Shown one piece after another: positions 55,314 through 64,000 of a stretch of 64,000 nucleotides of DNA. The notes below the pieces were generated by a model. It searched no databases, was not told the DNA's origin, and worked only from the letters and a program-made list of their open reading frames with translations. The stretch's first letter is position 1; every line of letters begins with the position of its first letter. Position numbers and translations under genes: made by a program. Source of the DNA: Massilia sp. WG5 (GTDB lineage Bacteria; Pseudomonadota; Gammaproteobacteria; Burkholderiales; Burkholderiaceae_D); assembly GCF_001412595.2 (NCBI RefSeq), contig NZ_CP012640.2, positions 2,852,001-2,916,000 on the forward strand, given 5' to 3'.

Positions 55314-56794
55314 ACCCGGATCCAGGTCGTCTTCAACTCCGTGTACTTGTCGAACGCGTGCAGCGACTTGTCGCGCCCGTTGCCCGACTGTTTATAACCG
55401 CCGAAGGGCACGGTGATGTCGTCGTTGTCGTACTGGTTCACGTGTACGGTGCCGGCGCGCAGCTTGCGCGCCGTGCGGATCGCCTTGCTCATGTCCGCCG
55501 TCCACACCGCCGCCGCCAGGCCGTAGGATGTGCTGTTGGCCTGGCGTACCGCTTCGTCGAGGTCGGTGAAGGACAGCACCGACAGCACCGGCCCGAAGAT
55601 CTCTTCGCGCGCGATGCGCATCGTGTGGTCGACGCCGTCGAACAGGGTCGGCTCGATGTACAGGCCGCCGGTTTCCGCGCGGGTGGCGGCCCCGCCCGCG
55701 AGCAGGCGCGCGCCCGAGGCCTTGCCGTCCTCGATATAGCCGAGCACGGTCTTCATCTGGGCCGCATCGACGATGGCGCCCATCACGGTCTCCGGGTCGA
55801 GCGGATCGCCCGGCGCGTACTTCGGCATCAGGGCCATGGCCTTGTCGAGGAAGGCTTCGCGGATCGGTTCTTCGACGAACAGGCGCGAGGGCGCGTTGCA
55901 GCTCTCCCCCTGGTTGAAGTAGATCGCGCCGATCGCACCAAGCACCGCGGCGTCCAGGTCGGGGCAGTCGGCGCACACGATGTTGGCCGACTTGCCGCCC
56001 AGCTCCGTCCAGGCGCGCTTCAGGTTCGACTGCCCCGCCATCTGCAGGATCTGCCTGCCGACGCGCGTCGATCCCGTGAAGGCGATGCAGTCGACGTCCA
56101 TGTGCAGGCCGAGCGCCTTGCCCGCTTCGTCGCCGAAACCGGGCAGGACGTTGAACACGCCTTCCGGCACGCCGGCTTCGAGCGCCAGTTCGGCCAGGCG
56201 CAAGGAGGTGAGCGGCGCTTTTTCCGACGGTTTCAGGACCAGGCTGTTGCCGGCGGCCAGGGCCGGGCCGATCTTCCAGGCCGCCATCAGCATCGGGTAG
56301 TTCCAGGGGATGATGGCCGCCACCACGCCGACCGGCTCGCGCTGAATCAGGGCCAGGCTGTCCTGCGCGGTCGGCGCGACCTGGTCGTAGATCTTGTCGA
56401 TCGCCTCGCCGTACCAGCGGATGCAGTTCTGGGCCAGCGGCACGTCCACGCTGCGGCTGTAGCGGATCGGCTTGCCCATGTCGAGGGTTTCCAGCAGCGC
56501 CAGCTCGTCCTTGTGCGCCAGCATCAGGTCAGCGAAGCGGATCAATACGCGCTTGCGCTCGGCGGGCGCCTTGCCGGACCAGCGGCCGTCCTCGAAGGCG
56601 GCGCGGGCGCCGGCGACGGCAGCATCGACGTCTTCGGCGCCGCAGCGCGCGACTTCGCCGAGCTTGCGTCCGTCGATCGGTGAGATACAGTCGAAACGGG
56701 CGCCGGCGATGGCGTCGATACGCTTGCCGCCAATGAGCGCGCGGCCATCGATCCGCACCGTTTTGGAACGTTCATGCCATGAGTTCGACGTCAT
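55310..56794 (-). CDS. aldehyde dehydrogenase, PuuC-like
   Basis: A 494-aa NAD(P)-dependent aldehyde dehydrogenase. The catalytic Cys is in FNQGESCNAPSR, the general base Glu in ELGGKSAN, and the cofactor site in IPWNYPMLMAAWKIGPALAAGN (in part) and FTGSTRVG. Similarity in pattern and context fit gamma-glutamyl-gamma-aminobutyraldehyde dehydrogenase (PuuC/KauB), oxidising the aldehyde formed in putrescine breakdown. The ATG at 56794 follows AAGGAGACAAG. Confidence 0.9.
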   Translation of the reverse strand: MTSNSWHERSKTVRIDGRALIGGKRIDAIAGARFDCISPIDGRKLGEVARCGAEDVDAAVAGARAAFEDGRWSGKAPAERKRVLIRFADLMLAHKDELALLETLDMGKPIRYSRSVDVPLAQNCIRWYGEAIDKIYDQVAPTAQDSLALIQREPVGVVAAIIPWNYPMLMAAWKIGPALAAGNSLVLKPSEKAPLTSLRLAELALEAGVPEGVFNVLPGFGDEAGKALGLHMDVDCIAFTGSTRVGRQILQMAGQSNLKRAWTELGGKSANIVCADCPDLDAAVLGAIGAIYFNQGESCNAPSRLFVEEPIREAFLDKAMALMPKYAPGDPLDPETVMGAIVDAAQMKTVLGYIEDGKASGARLLAGGAATRAETGGLYIEPTLFDGVDHTMRIAREEIFGPVLSVLSFTDLDEAVRQANSTSYGLAAAVWTADMSKAIRTARKLRAGTVHVNQYDNDDITVPFGGYKQSGNGRDKSLHAFDKYTELKTTWIRV

Positions 56795-56929
56795 CTTGTC
56801 TCCTTCTGGATGCATTGCTGTTGTCTGGTCGATACTAGCAAACAAAATCGATCCAATTGCCGATTTATGCCGCTATAATCGCGAATTTTTCCCGCCCGAA
56901 ATTACTCTTTCGCCCGGAGCACAAGTGCA

Positions 56930-58387
56930 ATGAACACCATCCTGATTTCGTCTGTCGTGCTCTACCTGCTGGGCACGCTCGGCCTGGGCGTCTGGGCCGG
57001 TTCGAGGATCAAGAATACCGCCGACTTCGCCGTGGCCGGCCGCAGCCTGCCGCTGATCATGGTGATCACCACCACCTTCGCCACCTGGTTCGGCGCCGAG
57101 ACCGTGATGGGCATTCCGGCCAAGTTCGTGCAGGGCGGCCTGGGCGCGCTGGTCGAAGACCCGTTCGGCGCCGGCACCTGCCTGATCCTGGTCGGCCTGT
57201 TCTTCGCCGCCCGCCTGTACAAACTGAACCTCTTGACCATCGGCGACTACTACCGCGCGCGCTACGGCAAGGGCATCGAGGTGTTCTGCTCGGCCGCGAT
57301 CATCCTGTCCTACCTCGGCTGGGTGGCGGCGCAGATCACCGCGCTGGGCCTGGTGTTCTCGGTGCTGACCGGCGGCGCGATGTCGGAGACCGCCGGCATG
57401 ATCGTCGGCACCCTCGCCGTGCTGATCTACGTGGTGGTGGGCGGCTTCCTGGCGGTGGCGATCACCGACTTCATCCAGATGATCGTGCTGGTGGTGGGCC
57501 TGTCCATCATCGCCTACTTCTCCTCGCAACTGGCGGGCGGCAGCGACAATGTGCTGCACATGGTCCAGCAGAAGGACCTGTGGACTTTCCTGCCGCAGGC
57601 GAAGTTCACCGACGTCGCCTTCTTCGTCGGCTCGGCCGTGACGATGATGCTGGGGTCGATCCCGCAGCAGGACGTCTACCAGCGCGTGATGTCGGCCAAG
57701 AACGCCCCGACCGCGCGCGCCGGCGCCGTGATCGGCGGCGCCAGCTACATCCTGTTCGCCGCGGTGCCGATGTTCATCGTCGCCTGCGCCGTGATCGTGA
57801 TGGGCAACGAGGCGATGGAGCTGGCCAAGAACGACTACCAGCGCGTGCTGCCGACCTTCGTGATGACCCGCATGCCGCTCGTCATGCAGATCCTGTTCTT
57901 CGGCGCCCTGCTGTCGGCGATCAAGAGCACCTCTTCGGCCACCCTGCTGGCGCCCTCGACCAGCTTTACCGAGAACATCCTCAAGAACCTGCGTCCGGGC
58001 ATGAGCGACCGCCAGCAGCTGCTGGCCATGCGCGTCACCATCGTCGTGTTCGCGGCCATGGTGCTGGCGTACGCGATCGCGATGAAGGGCACCTCGATCT
58101 ACGACCTCGTGTCCTCGGCCTACCAGGTGACCCTGGTCGGCGCCTTCGTGCCGCTGGTGATGGGGCTGTACTGGAAGCGCGCCACCACCCAGGGCGCGAT
58201 CCTGTCGATCGCGGCCGGTATCGCCACCTGGATCCTGTATTTCCCGCAGATCTCCAAGCTGGGCGAGGCCTTCCCGGGCCAGCTGGCCGGCCTGATCGCG
58301 GCCTTCGCAGGCATGTTCGCCGGCTCGCTGGCGCCGCAGGTACTCAAGAACCGGCATGAGCCGCACAAGACGGCGGTCAGTGTTTAA
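56930..58387 (+). CDS. sodium:solute symporter family transporter
   Basis: A 485-aa SSS-family membrane protein with about thirteen helices. Signatures: TADFAVAGRSLPLIMVITT, the FGAETVMGIPAKF stretch, and IKSTSSATLLAPSTSFTENI. Lying between the dehydrogenase and aminotransferase genes of polyamine catabolism, it may import putrescine or a related compound; that is inference from position. CGGAG lies ten bases before the ATG. It is unrelated in detail to the VC_2705-type transporter at 22371. Confidence 0.9.
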   Translation: MNTILISSVVLYLLGTLGLGVWAGSRIKNTADFAVAGRSLPLIMVITTTFATWFGAETVMGIPAKFVQGGLGALVEDPFGAGTCLILVGLFFAARLYKLNLLTIGDYYRARYGKGIEVFCSAAIILSYLGWVAAQITALGLVFSVLTGGAMSETAGMIVGTLAVLIYVVVGGFLAVAITDFIQMIVLVVGLSIIAYFSSQLAGGSDNVLHMVQQKDLWTFLPQAKFTDVAFFVGSAVTMMLGSIPQQDVYQRVMSAKNAPTARAGAVIGGASYILFAAVPMFIVACAVIVMGNEAMELAKNDYQRVLPTFVMTRMPLVMQILFFGALLSAIKSTSSATLLAPSTSFTENILKNLRPGMSDRQQLLAMRVTIVVFAAMVLAYAIAMKGTSIYDLVSSAYQVTLVGAFVPLVMGLYWKRATTQGAILSIAAGIATWILYFPQISKLGEAFPGQLAGLIAAFAGMFAGSLAPQVLKNRHEPHKTAVSV

Positions 58388-58393
58388 ACGATG

Positions 58394-58430
58394 AACTTGG
58401 GTCCCCGCCTGTGCGGGGACCCAAGTTTTT
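58394..58430. terminator. terminator after symporter gene
   Basis: AACTTGGGTCCCCGC (58394-58408) pairs with GCGGGGACCCAAGTT (58413-58427) around a 4-base loop, then a T-tract. The facing aminotransferase gene ends nine bases later and may share it. Confidence 0.9.
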
Positions 58431-58438
58431 CATCGGCG

Positions 58439-59893
58439 TCAGTCCAGCCATCCCCTTCCCCGCACATCGTCCAGCGTCAGGTCCAGGCAGTAGCGGATCC
58501 GCTCCACCATCTCATCGATCTGCGCCGTGCTCATCGCCAGCGGCGGCGCCACGATCATCCGGTCGCCCACCGCGCGCATGATCACGCCGTTGTCGAACAT
58601 GTGCCCGCGGCACACCATCCCGACCGCCAGCTCGGGCGCGAACGCTTCGCCGTCGTGCATGCTCGTCCCCTTGCGCCGCACCAGGTTCAGCGCGGCCGCC
58701 ATGCCGATGCTCTCGGCATGGCCGACCAGCGGGTGCGCGGCCAGCGCCGCGAACGCGGCCTTCAGGTGCGGCCCGGTCTCCAGCGCCACCCGCTCGACCA
58801 GCTTTTCCTCTTCCATGATGCGCAGGTTCTCGAGCGCCGCCGCGCAGGCGACCGGGTGGCCGGAATACGTGAAGCCGTGGTTGAAGTCGCCGCCCTTCTC
58901 GACCAGCGCGTGCGCGACCCGGGCGCCGACCAGCACCCCGCCCAGCGGCACATAGCCCGAGCTCACGCCCTTGGCGAAGGCGATCAGGTCGGGCCGGAAG
59001 CCCATCAGCTGGCAGCCGAACCAGGTGCCCAGGCGGCCGAAGCCGCAGATCACTTCGTCGGACACCAGCAGCACGCCGTACTTGTCGCAGATGCGCTGGA
59101 TTTCGGGCCAGTAGGTGGGCGGCGGGATGATCACGCCGCCAGCGCCCTGTACCGGCTCGCCGATGAAGGCGGCGACGTTTTCCGGCCCGAGTTCGAGGAT
59201 CTTCTCTTCCAGCCAGCCGGCCGCGCGCAGGCCGAACTCCGCCTCGCTCATGCCCTGTCCGTGCTGGGCGAAATGCGGCTGTTCGATGTGGTGGATGCCC
59301 GGGATCGGCAGCGCGCCCTGCGCGTGCATGCCGGCCATGCCGCCCAGCGACGCCCCCGCCACGGTGCTGCCGTGGTAGGCGTTGCGGCGGCTGATGATCG
59401 CCTGGCGCCGAGGCTGGCCCATCACCTGCCAGTAGCGCCACACCATGCGCACGATGGTGTCGTTGGCTTCCGAGCCGGAGCCGGTGAAGAACACGTGCTT
59501 GATGCCGCCGACGCCCTGCGCCAGTTCGGCCAGGCGCGCCGCCAGCATCACCGCCGGCACGTTGGTCGTGTTGAAGAAGCTGTTATAGAAAGGCAGCGTG
59601 TCCATCTGCCGGGCCACGGCGGCCGTGATGCTGGCGCGGCCGTAGCCGACGTTCACGCACCACAGGCCCGACATGCCGTCGATCAGCTTGCGGCCCTCGG
59701 AATCCCACAGGTAGATGCCGTCGCCGCGCACCATCACGCGCGCGCCGCGATCGCGCAGCGCACCATGGTCGGTGAAGGGGTGCAGGTAATGCGCGCTGTC
59801 GAGCGCCTGCAGCGCGCGCGTGTCAAAACCCGGGCTGTCGACCTCCCGGACCGGCGCGAGCACGTCGGTGCCCGCAATGATGTCGCTTGCCAT
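58439..59893 (-). CDS. class III aminotransferase, SpuC-like (putrescine-pyruvate type)
   Basis: A 484-aa PLP-dependent transaminase. The Schiff-base Lys is in AFAKGVSSGYVPLGG, phosphate binding in GSGSEANDT, and the PLP Asp in LLVSDEVICGFGRLG. Length and motifs (GMSGLWCVNVGYG) fit the SpuC group, which transfers an amino group from putrescine or a gamma-glutamyl polyamine to pyruvate. It is the third gene of a minus-strand set with PuuD- and PuuA-like genes, the order known as spuA-spuB-spuC in Pseudomonas. Confidence 0.9.
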   Translation of the reverse strand: MASDIIAGTDVLAPVREVDSPGFDTRALQALDSAHYLHPFTDHGALRDRGARVMVRGDGIYLWDSEGRKLIDGMSGLWCVNVGYGRASITAAVARQMDTLPFYNSFFNTTNVPAVMLAARLAELAQGVGGIKHVFFTGSGSEANDTIVRMVWRYWQVMGQPRRQAIISRRNAYHGSTVAGASLGGMAGMHAQGALPIPGIHHIEQPHFAQHGQGMSEAEFGLRAAGWLEEKILELGPENVAAFIGEPVQGAGGVIIPPPTYWPEIQRICDKYGVLLVSDEVICGFGRLGTWFGCQLMGFRPDLIAFAKGVSSGYVPLGGVLVGARVAHALVEKGGDFNHGFTYSGHPVACAAALENLRIMEEEKLVERVALETGPHLKAAFAALAAHPLVGHAESIGMAAALNLVRRKGTSMHDGEAFAPELAVGMVCRGHMFDNGVIMRAVGDRMIVAPPLAMSTAQIDEMVERIRYCLDLTLDDVRGRGWLD

Positions 59894-59919
59894 GATGGAC
59901 TCCCATTGTTATCCGTCTT

Positions 59920-61290
59920 TTACACATGGAGCAGCAGGTGTTCCCGTTCCCACGGGCTGATCACGGTCATGAACTCCTGGTGCTCGAGTTCCTTGACCGC
60001 GGAATACACATCGATGAAGCGCTCGCCCAGGATGTCGCGCAGGCGGTCGTCGCCGCGCAGCAGGGTCAGGGCTTCCGGCAGGCCCTGCGGCAGTTCGACC
60101 GCCATCTTGTAGGCGCTGCCCTCGACCATCGGGGTCGGTTCGAGCTGGTCCTGGATGCCGAGGTAGCCGCAGGCCAGGGTCACGGCCAGCGCCAGGTAGG
60201 GGTTGGCGTCGGCGCCGATCACGCGGTTCTCGACGCGGCGGTCCTGCGAGCCCGATACCGGCACCCGGATGCCGACGGTGCGGTTGTCCACGCCCCACTG
60301 CAGGTTGATCGGCGCGGCAGTGCGGCGCACGATGCGGCGGTAGGAGTTCACGTAGGGAGCGACGATCGCCATCGCCGACGGCATGTACTTCTGCAGGCCG
60401 CCGACATACCAGCGGAACAGGTCCGAAGGCGCGCCGTCCTCGGTGCTGAAGATGTTGCGGCCGGTGTCGCCGTCGACCACGCTCTGGTGCACGTGCATCG
60501 CCGAGCCGGGTTCGCCGGCCATCGGCTTGGCCATGAAGGTGGCGTACATGTCGTGCTTCAGTGCGGCCTCGCGCAGGGTGCGCTTGAAATAGAAGACCTT
60601 GTCGGCCAGGCCGAGCGGCTCGCCGTGCTGGAAGTTGATCTCCATCTGGCCGGCGCCGATCTCGTGGATCAGGGTGTCGACGTCCAGGCCCATCATGTCG
60701 CAGTAGTCGTAGATGTCCTCGAACAGCGGATCGAACTCGTTGACGGCGTCGATGCTGTAGACCTGGCGGCTGGTCTCGGAACGGCCGCTGCGGCCGATCG
60801 GCGCGGCCAGCGGCAGGTCGGGATCGATGTTCTTGGCGGTGAGGTAGAACTCGAGTTCCGGCGCCACCAGCGGCTTCCAGCCCTTCTGCTCGTACAGCTT
60901 GAGCACGCGGCGCAGCACGCTGCGCGGGGCGAAGTCGACCAGGCGGCCGTCGGCGAAATAGCAGTCGTGGATGACTTGCGCGGTCGGGTCGACGGCCCAC
61001 GGCACCATCGTGATCGTGCCGGGGTCGGCCTTCAGGATCATGTCGCGGTCGGTGGTCGAGATCGCGCGGTCGAAGGCGTCGTCGTTCTCGGGCGAGTTGC
61101 CGGTGACGGTCATGCCCAGCACGATTTCCGGCAGGCGCATGCCGCGGTCTTCGGTAAATTTTACACGTGGCAAAATCTTTCCACGGGCAACACCGGTCAG
61201 GTCAGGGACCAGGCATTCGATTTCGGTGACTCGCTTGCCGTTGAGCCACTCGTCCATGTCGTTATAAGAAAAATTGTCGCGGATAGCCAT
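59920..61290 (-). CDS. puuA: gamma-glutamylputrescine synthetase PuuA/SpuB-like (copy 2)
   Basis: A 456-aa glutamine-synthetase-family enzyme with VPDLTGVARGKILPR near the start, the GAGQMEINFQHGEPL metal/substrate segment, NSYRRIVRRTAAP, WGVDNRTVGIRVP and GADANPYLA. It should ligate glutamate to putrescine with ATP. The ATG at 61290 (MAIRDNFSYNDMDEW) is used; the open frame runs 39 bases further. 26 bases precede the aminotransferase gene. Paralogue of the gene at 51967-53319. Confidence 0.9.
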   Translation of the reverse strand: MAIRDNFSYNDMDEWLNGKRVTEIECLVPDLTGVARGKILPRVKFTEDRGMRLPEIVLGMTVTGNSPENDDAFDRAISTTDRDMILKADPGTITMVPWAVDPTAQVIHDCYFADGRLVDFAPRSVLRRVLKLYEQKGWKPLVAPELEFYLTAKNIDPDLPLAAPIGRSGRSETSRQVYSIDAVNEFDPLFEDIYDYCDMMGLDVDTLIHEIGAGQMEINFQHGEPLGLADKVFYFKRTLREAALKHDMYATFMAKPMAGEPGSAMHVHQSVVDGDTGRNIFSTEDGAPSDLFRWYVGGLQKYMPSAMAIVAPYVNSYRRIVRRTAAPINLQWGVDNRTVGIRVPVSGSQDRRVENRVIGADANPYLALAVTLACGYLGIQDQLEPTPMVEGSAYKMAVELPQGLPEALTLLRGDDRLRDILGERFIDVYSAVKELEHQEFMTVISPWEREHLLLHV

Positions 61291-61406
61291 GATGATGCCT
61301 CTGTTCGTTGAAAGGTCGCGGGCGCGCAAGCGCGGCCCGCAGGGCGCGGGCTTGTCTGAACAGGGAAGCTATGGAACGGAGCGGGCCGCCCATTTTTCAT
61401 AGGCGG

Positions 61407-62168
61407 TCATAGACTCTTCCGTTTCTTGGATTGAAAGCGGGCGCGGCAGGCATCGCCGAAGGCGCCGAACATCTTCATCGAGTGCGGGTTCTGGGCAATG
61501 CGCCATTCCGGATGCCATTGGACGGCCAGGGTAAAGCCCGGCGAGATCGAGACCGAAAATGCCTCGACCAGGCCGTCCTCCGCCACCGCTTCGACCGTCA
61601 GGCCCGGCGCGAGCCCGTTGACGCCCTGGCCATGCAGGGAATTGACGGGGATTTCGTCCTTGCCCAGGATGCCGTGCAGCATCCCGCCTTCGATGATGCG
61701 GATCTTGTGCGCGTCGCCGTACTGCTCGTCCATCCCCAGCTCGGGATTCTCGCGGTGGTCGAAATGCCCCGGCACCGCCTGCACCGCCTGGAACAGGCTG
61801 CCGCCCAGCGCCACGTTCATTTCCTGGAAGCCGCGGCAGATCGCGATGATCGGAATGCCGCGCTTGACCGCCTCGCGGATCAGCGGCAGCGTGGTCTGGT
61901 CGCGCGCCGGATCCTGCGGCAGGGTCGGGTCGAGAACTTCTTCGGAGTAATAACTGGGATGAACGTTCGATGCCGAGCCAGTCAGCATGATGCCGTCGCA
62001 CAGGTCGAGCATGGTTTCCAGATCGAGCGCCTCGCCCAGCGACGGCAGGATCATGGGGGCGCAATCGGCGCCGATCACGACTGCGTCGACATATTTGTGC
62101 TGGGCCGCGTGATACGGATGTTCTCCAAAATCACGGGTACAAGCGGGGACGATAACGATCGGGCGCAT
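61407..62168 (-). CDS. puuD: gamma-glutamyl-gamma-aminobutyrate hydrolase PuuD/SpuA-like
   Basis: A 253-aa class I glutamine-amidotransferase-fold hydrolase, releasing GABA and glutamate from gamma-glutamyl-GABA. The nucleophile Cys is in IAICRGFQEMNVALGG and the His/Glu pair in AVQWHPEW. The ATG at 62168 follows AAGGTAGAGAAC. First gene of the puuD-puuA-aminotransferase unit; a good -10 (TATGAT, minus strand at 62207-62202) lies upstream without a clear -35. Confidence 0.92.
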   Translation of the reverse strand: MRPIVIVPACTRDFGEHPYHAAQHKYVDAVVIGADCAPMILPSLGEALDLETMLDLCDGIMLTGSASNVHPSYYSEEVLDPTLPQDPARDQTTLPLIREAVKRGIPIIAICRGFQEMNVALGGSLFQAVQAVPGHFDHRENPELGMDEQYGDAHKIRIIEGGMLHGILGKDEIPVNSLHGQGVNGLAPGLTVEAVAEDGLVEAFSVSISPGFTLAVQWHPEWRIAQNPHSMKMFGAFGDACRARFQSKKRKSL

Positions 62169-62354
62169 GTTCTCTACCTTGAAGTGAGGCGCACACGGAC
62201 CATCATACTGCAATCTGATCCGAGTGCGAGTGGCCGTTGATCCAAATCAATTAGATCTGATGACGGGATGGGTCCCTGTTCAGAAACCGATAGCAAAATC
62301 TTATCGTCAACTGAAGAAGCATGCCAACACGAACCGGCAATGGCAGCGGGCGTA

Positions 62355-62549
62355 TCACCCGGGATGGCCGCCGTGAAGCCCGAGATAGCGCCCTTCCTCG
62401 TCGACGTGCGCCGGATCGACGTCCATTTCGCTGTCCGGCATGGCCGTCAACTTGTTGAGGATGATGAAGGCCATCGTTGCGTAAGCGTGCGACAAGGATT
62501 CGTCATGGTCGAGCGGGTATTGCGCGTAGCGATAAACTTTGATGGTCAT
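62355..62549 (-). CDS. small hypothetical protein
   Basis: A 64-aa protein (MTIKVYRYAQYPLDHDES...), acidic, no membrane segment, not recognised. It is believed real because GGAGG sits six bases before the ATG and codon use looks like that of its neighbours. It lies between the GH31 gene and puuD on the same strand; no link to either is evident. Confidence 0.55.
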   Translation of the reverse strand: MTIKVYRYAQYPLDHDESLSHAYATMAFIILNKLTAMPDSEMDVDPAHVDEEGRYLGLHGGHPG

Positions 62550-62604
62550 CGATACCTCCAGTACAGTCTGCGTGTCTTTCTAGACTATCACCGAACTTCC
62601 GTAT

Positions 62605-64000
62605 TCAGCGGCAAGCCGCAATCGTCAGGTCTTTTCGGACACTGGTTTTCGGCACGACGATCTGCGTTTCCTGCTCCTTGCTCGTCTGCACCTCCGTGGC
62701 CCGGATACCGTTGATCGTGAAGCAGGCCGGCGCGGGCACGCCATGCAGCGTGATGCGATACGACCGTTGCGCCGGCGCCCCCGCATAATCGCCGCGCGCG
62801 GCGCCGATATGCAGTACGCCGGCGGCGGCGCGGTAGCTGATCGCTGTCGTCATTTGCCTGCCGTGCAGCCGGTAATCCTCGGTGGTGTCGTCGTCCTCGA
62901 TGAGCTGGCTGTCGCCGTCGGCGCCGCCGTACACGTCGAGTCGCAGCATCGACTTGTCGGCGAACCGGGTGCTGAGTGCGAATGCCTGCCCAGGAATGAT
63001 CGAGCCCGCTTTCACGAACAGCGCGATTTCATTGGCATCCGGCTTGATGGGAATGACCGTGTCGCCTTGCAGGACATGCTGCGGTCGCCAATAGTCGAAC
63101 CACTGTCCCGGGGGTAGCCAGACATCCTGCACCTGGTCGGCGCTGGTGAACGGCGCCACCAGCAGACTTGGCCCCCACATGTATTGCAGATCGTATTGCC
63201 AGGCTTTTTCCTGCTCCGGGTAGGCGAGCAGCATCGCGCGGGCGATCGGCATGCCGGTGCTGGCGGCTTCGTGCGCGGCCGAATACATGTAAGGCATCAG
63301 TTCATAGCGCAGCCTGGCGAACCGGTGGGCGACCGCCTGTTCTTCGCCGCTACGATCGAGCGGCCATCGCGATGGGCCGGCGCCGTGCGGTTTCCAGATC
63401 GGCGCGAAGCTGCCGAAGGCCATCGACCATTTCATGTACAGCTCGGCGTCCGGGCCGGTTTTCGCCGTCCAGTCGTAGAAACCGCCGGCATCGTGGCCCC
63501 AGTACGGGAATCCCGACAGGCCGGCAAGCTGCATGCCGCGGATCTGCATCTTCATTTCGTCGAAGTTCGGCTTGATATCGCCGCTCCACAAGGTAGCGTA
63601 ACGCTGCGCGCCGGCGGTCATGCCGCGTACCCAGACATAGGGCCTCTCCTTGATGGCCGATGTATCCCAGCCCTGCTGGACCAGGGCTTTCGAAATCAGG
63701 AAGAACCAGTAATTGCGCATTTCGGCCGAACTCAGTCCATTGGCGAGGATCATCGTTTCCGGCGCAGCACCCTGTTCGTCGAATTCGTCGATCCATAATG
63801 CGTCGCCCGGATAGTGCAAGGCAGGATCCAGGGACTTCTTGTACAGGATGTCCCAGAACCACTTCCTGAATGCGGGATTGGTCAGGTCCGGCGCGCTCTG
63901 GGCGAAATCGATCTTGCCGGGTTCGGGCAGGTTGAAACTCCTGCGCCAGCCTTCGCTGTATTGCGCCACGCAGCGGTTGAAATCGAGCGTCGACACCAGG
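62605..64000 (-). CDS. glycoside hydrolase family 31 protein, 3' part
   Basis: The C-terminal ~465 residues of a GH31 enzyme (alpha-glucosidase/alpha-xylosidase group); the frame is open to the right edge, so the N-terminus is outside. The presumed nucleophile is the Asp of LWIDEFDE and the acid/base the Asp of LWSGDIKPNF. GLSGFPYWGHDAGGFY, RYELMPYMYSAAHEA and LLVAPFTSADQVQDVWLPPGQWFDYW in parts are typical of the family, followed by C-terminal beta domains. Substrate cannot be set without the N-terminal half. Confidence 0.9.
   Translation of the reverse strand, partial: LVSTLDFNRCVAQYSEGWRRSFNLPEPGKIDFAQSAPDLTNPAFRKWFWDILYKKSLDPALHYPGDALWIDEFDEQGAAPETMILANGLSSAEMRNYWFFLISKALVQQGWDTSAIKERPYVWVRGMTAGAQRYATLWSGDIKPNFDEMKMQIRGMQLAGLSGFPYWGHDAGGFYDWTAKTGPDAELYMKWSMAFGSFAPIWKPHGAGPSRWPLDRSGEEQAVAHRFARLRYELMPYMYSAAHEAASTGMPIARAMLLAYPEQEKAWQYDLQYMWGPSLLVAPFTSADQVQDVWLPPGQWFDYWRPQHVLQGDTVIPIKPDANEIALFVKAGSIIPGQAFALSTRFADKSMLRLDVYGGADGDSQLIEDDDTTEDYRLHGRQMTTAISYRAAAGVLHIGAARGDYAGAPAQRSYRITLHGVPAPACFTINGIRATEVQTSKEQETQIVVPKTSVRKDLTIAACR

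Overview
This is high-GC DNA from a Gram-negative bacterium. Gene content and order (hda–HAD hydrolase–pcnB–folK, recA–recX, sucC–sucD, a YheT-like hydrolase followed by a small betaproteobacterial hypothetical gene) point to Burkholderiales. A Massilia-like member of the Oxalobacteraceae is the best guess; this is inferred from family recognition, not from a search.

Region 1 (1-28921) is mostly core genome with a signalling flavour. It holds the end of a YheT-like hydrolase, a BepA-like periplasmic protease, moaC, a diguanylate cyclase next to a GGDEF/EAL phosphodiesterase, small membrane proteins, an S9 peptidase and a YcgR-like PilZ protein. It continues with a type IV pilin that has a textbook sigma-54 promoter, a methyltransferase, sucCD, recA-recX with an SOS box, a TctD/TctE-like two-component system beside a DUF4212/sodium:solute symporter pair, purM, and hda-HAD-pcnB-folK.

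Region 2 (28949-49163) is the notable part: a ~20 kb accessory locus that looks like a dedicated, phospho-regulated type I export system for small peptides. At the centre are ten consecutive genes (39776-43198) for peptides of 64-96 aa. Every one has a 26-residue leader ending in Gly-Gly, and the cores are cysteine-free and fall into four families. An ~853-bp block of the array is duplicated, and each copy carries a near-consensus sigma-54 promoter. Around the array lie the export parts: an ABC transporter with two N-terminal cyclic-nucleotide-binding-like domains and a C39 leader peptidase, an HlyD-type adaptor and a NodT/TolC-like outer-membrane lipoprotein. The control parts are a sigma-54 activator with no receiver domain, a transmembrane Ser/Thr kinase, a PP2C phosphatase, a transmembrane protein with two FHA domains, and an FHA-GAF-HD-GYP protein. 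Accessory genes encode an SurA/parvulin-like isomerase, an FGE-like protein without the catalytic cysteines, and two DUF4399 proteins. The kinase/phosphatase/FHA set recalls the threonine-phosphorylation control of type VI secretion, but here it sits with a type I exporter and no T6SS genes are present. The product and its purpose cannot be read from the sequence; self-assembling surface material or bacteriocin-like peptides are the leading ideas.

Region 3 (49338-62168) begins with panB and thpR and then holds a polyamine-catabolism neighbourhood: two gamma-glutamylpolyamine synthetase-like genes, a PuuC-like aldehyde dehydrogenase, a sodium:solute symporter, a SpuC-like aminotransferase and PuuD, together with a LytS/LytTR-type two-component pair and an MFS transporter. 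The window ends with a small hypothetical gene and the 3' part of a GH31 glycosidase gene (62605-64000). I saw no tRNA, rRNA, CRISPR array, transposase or integrase.
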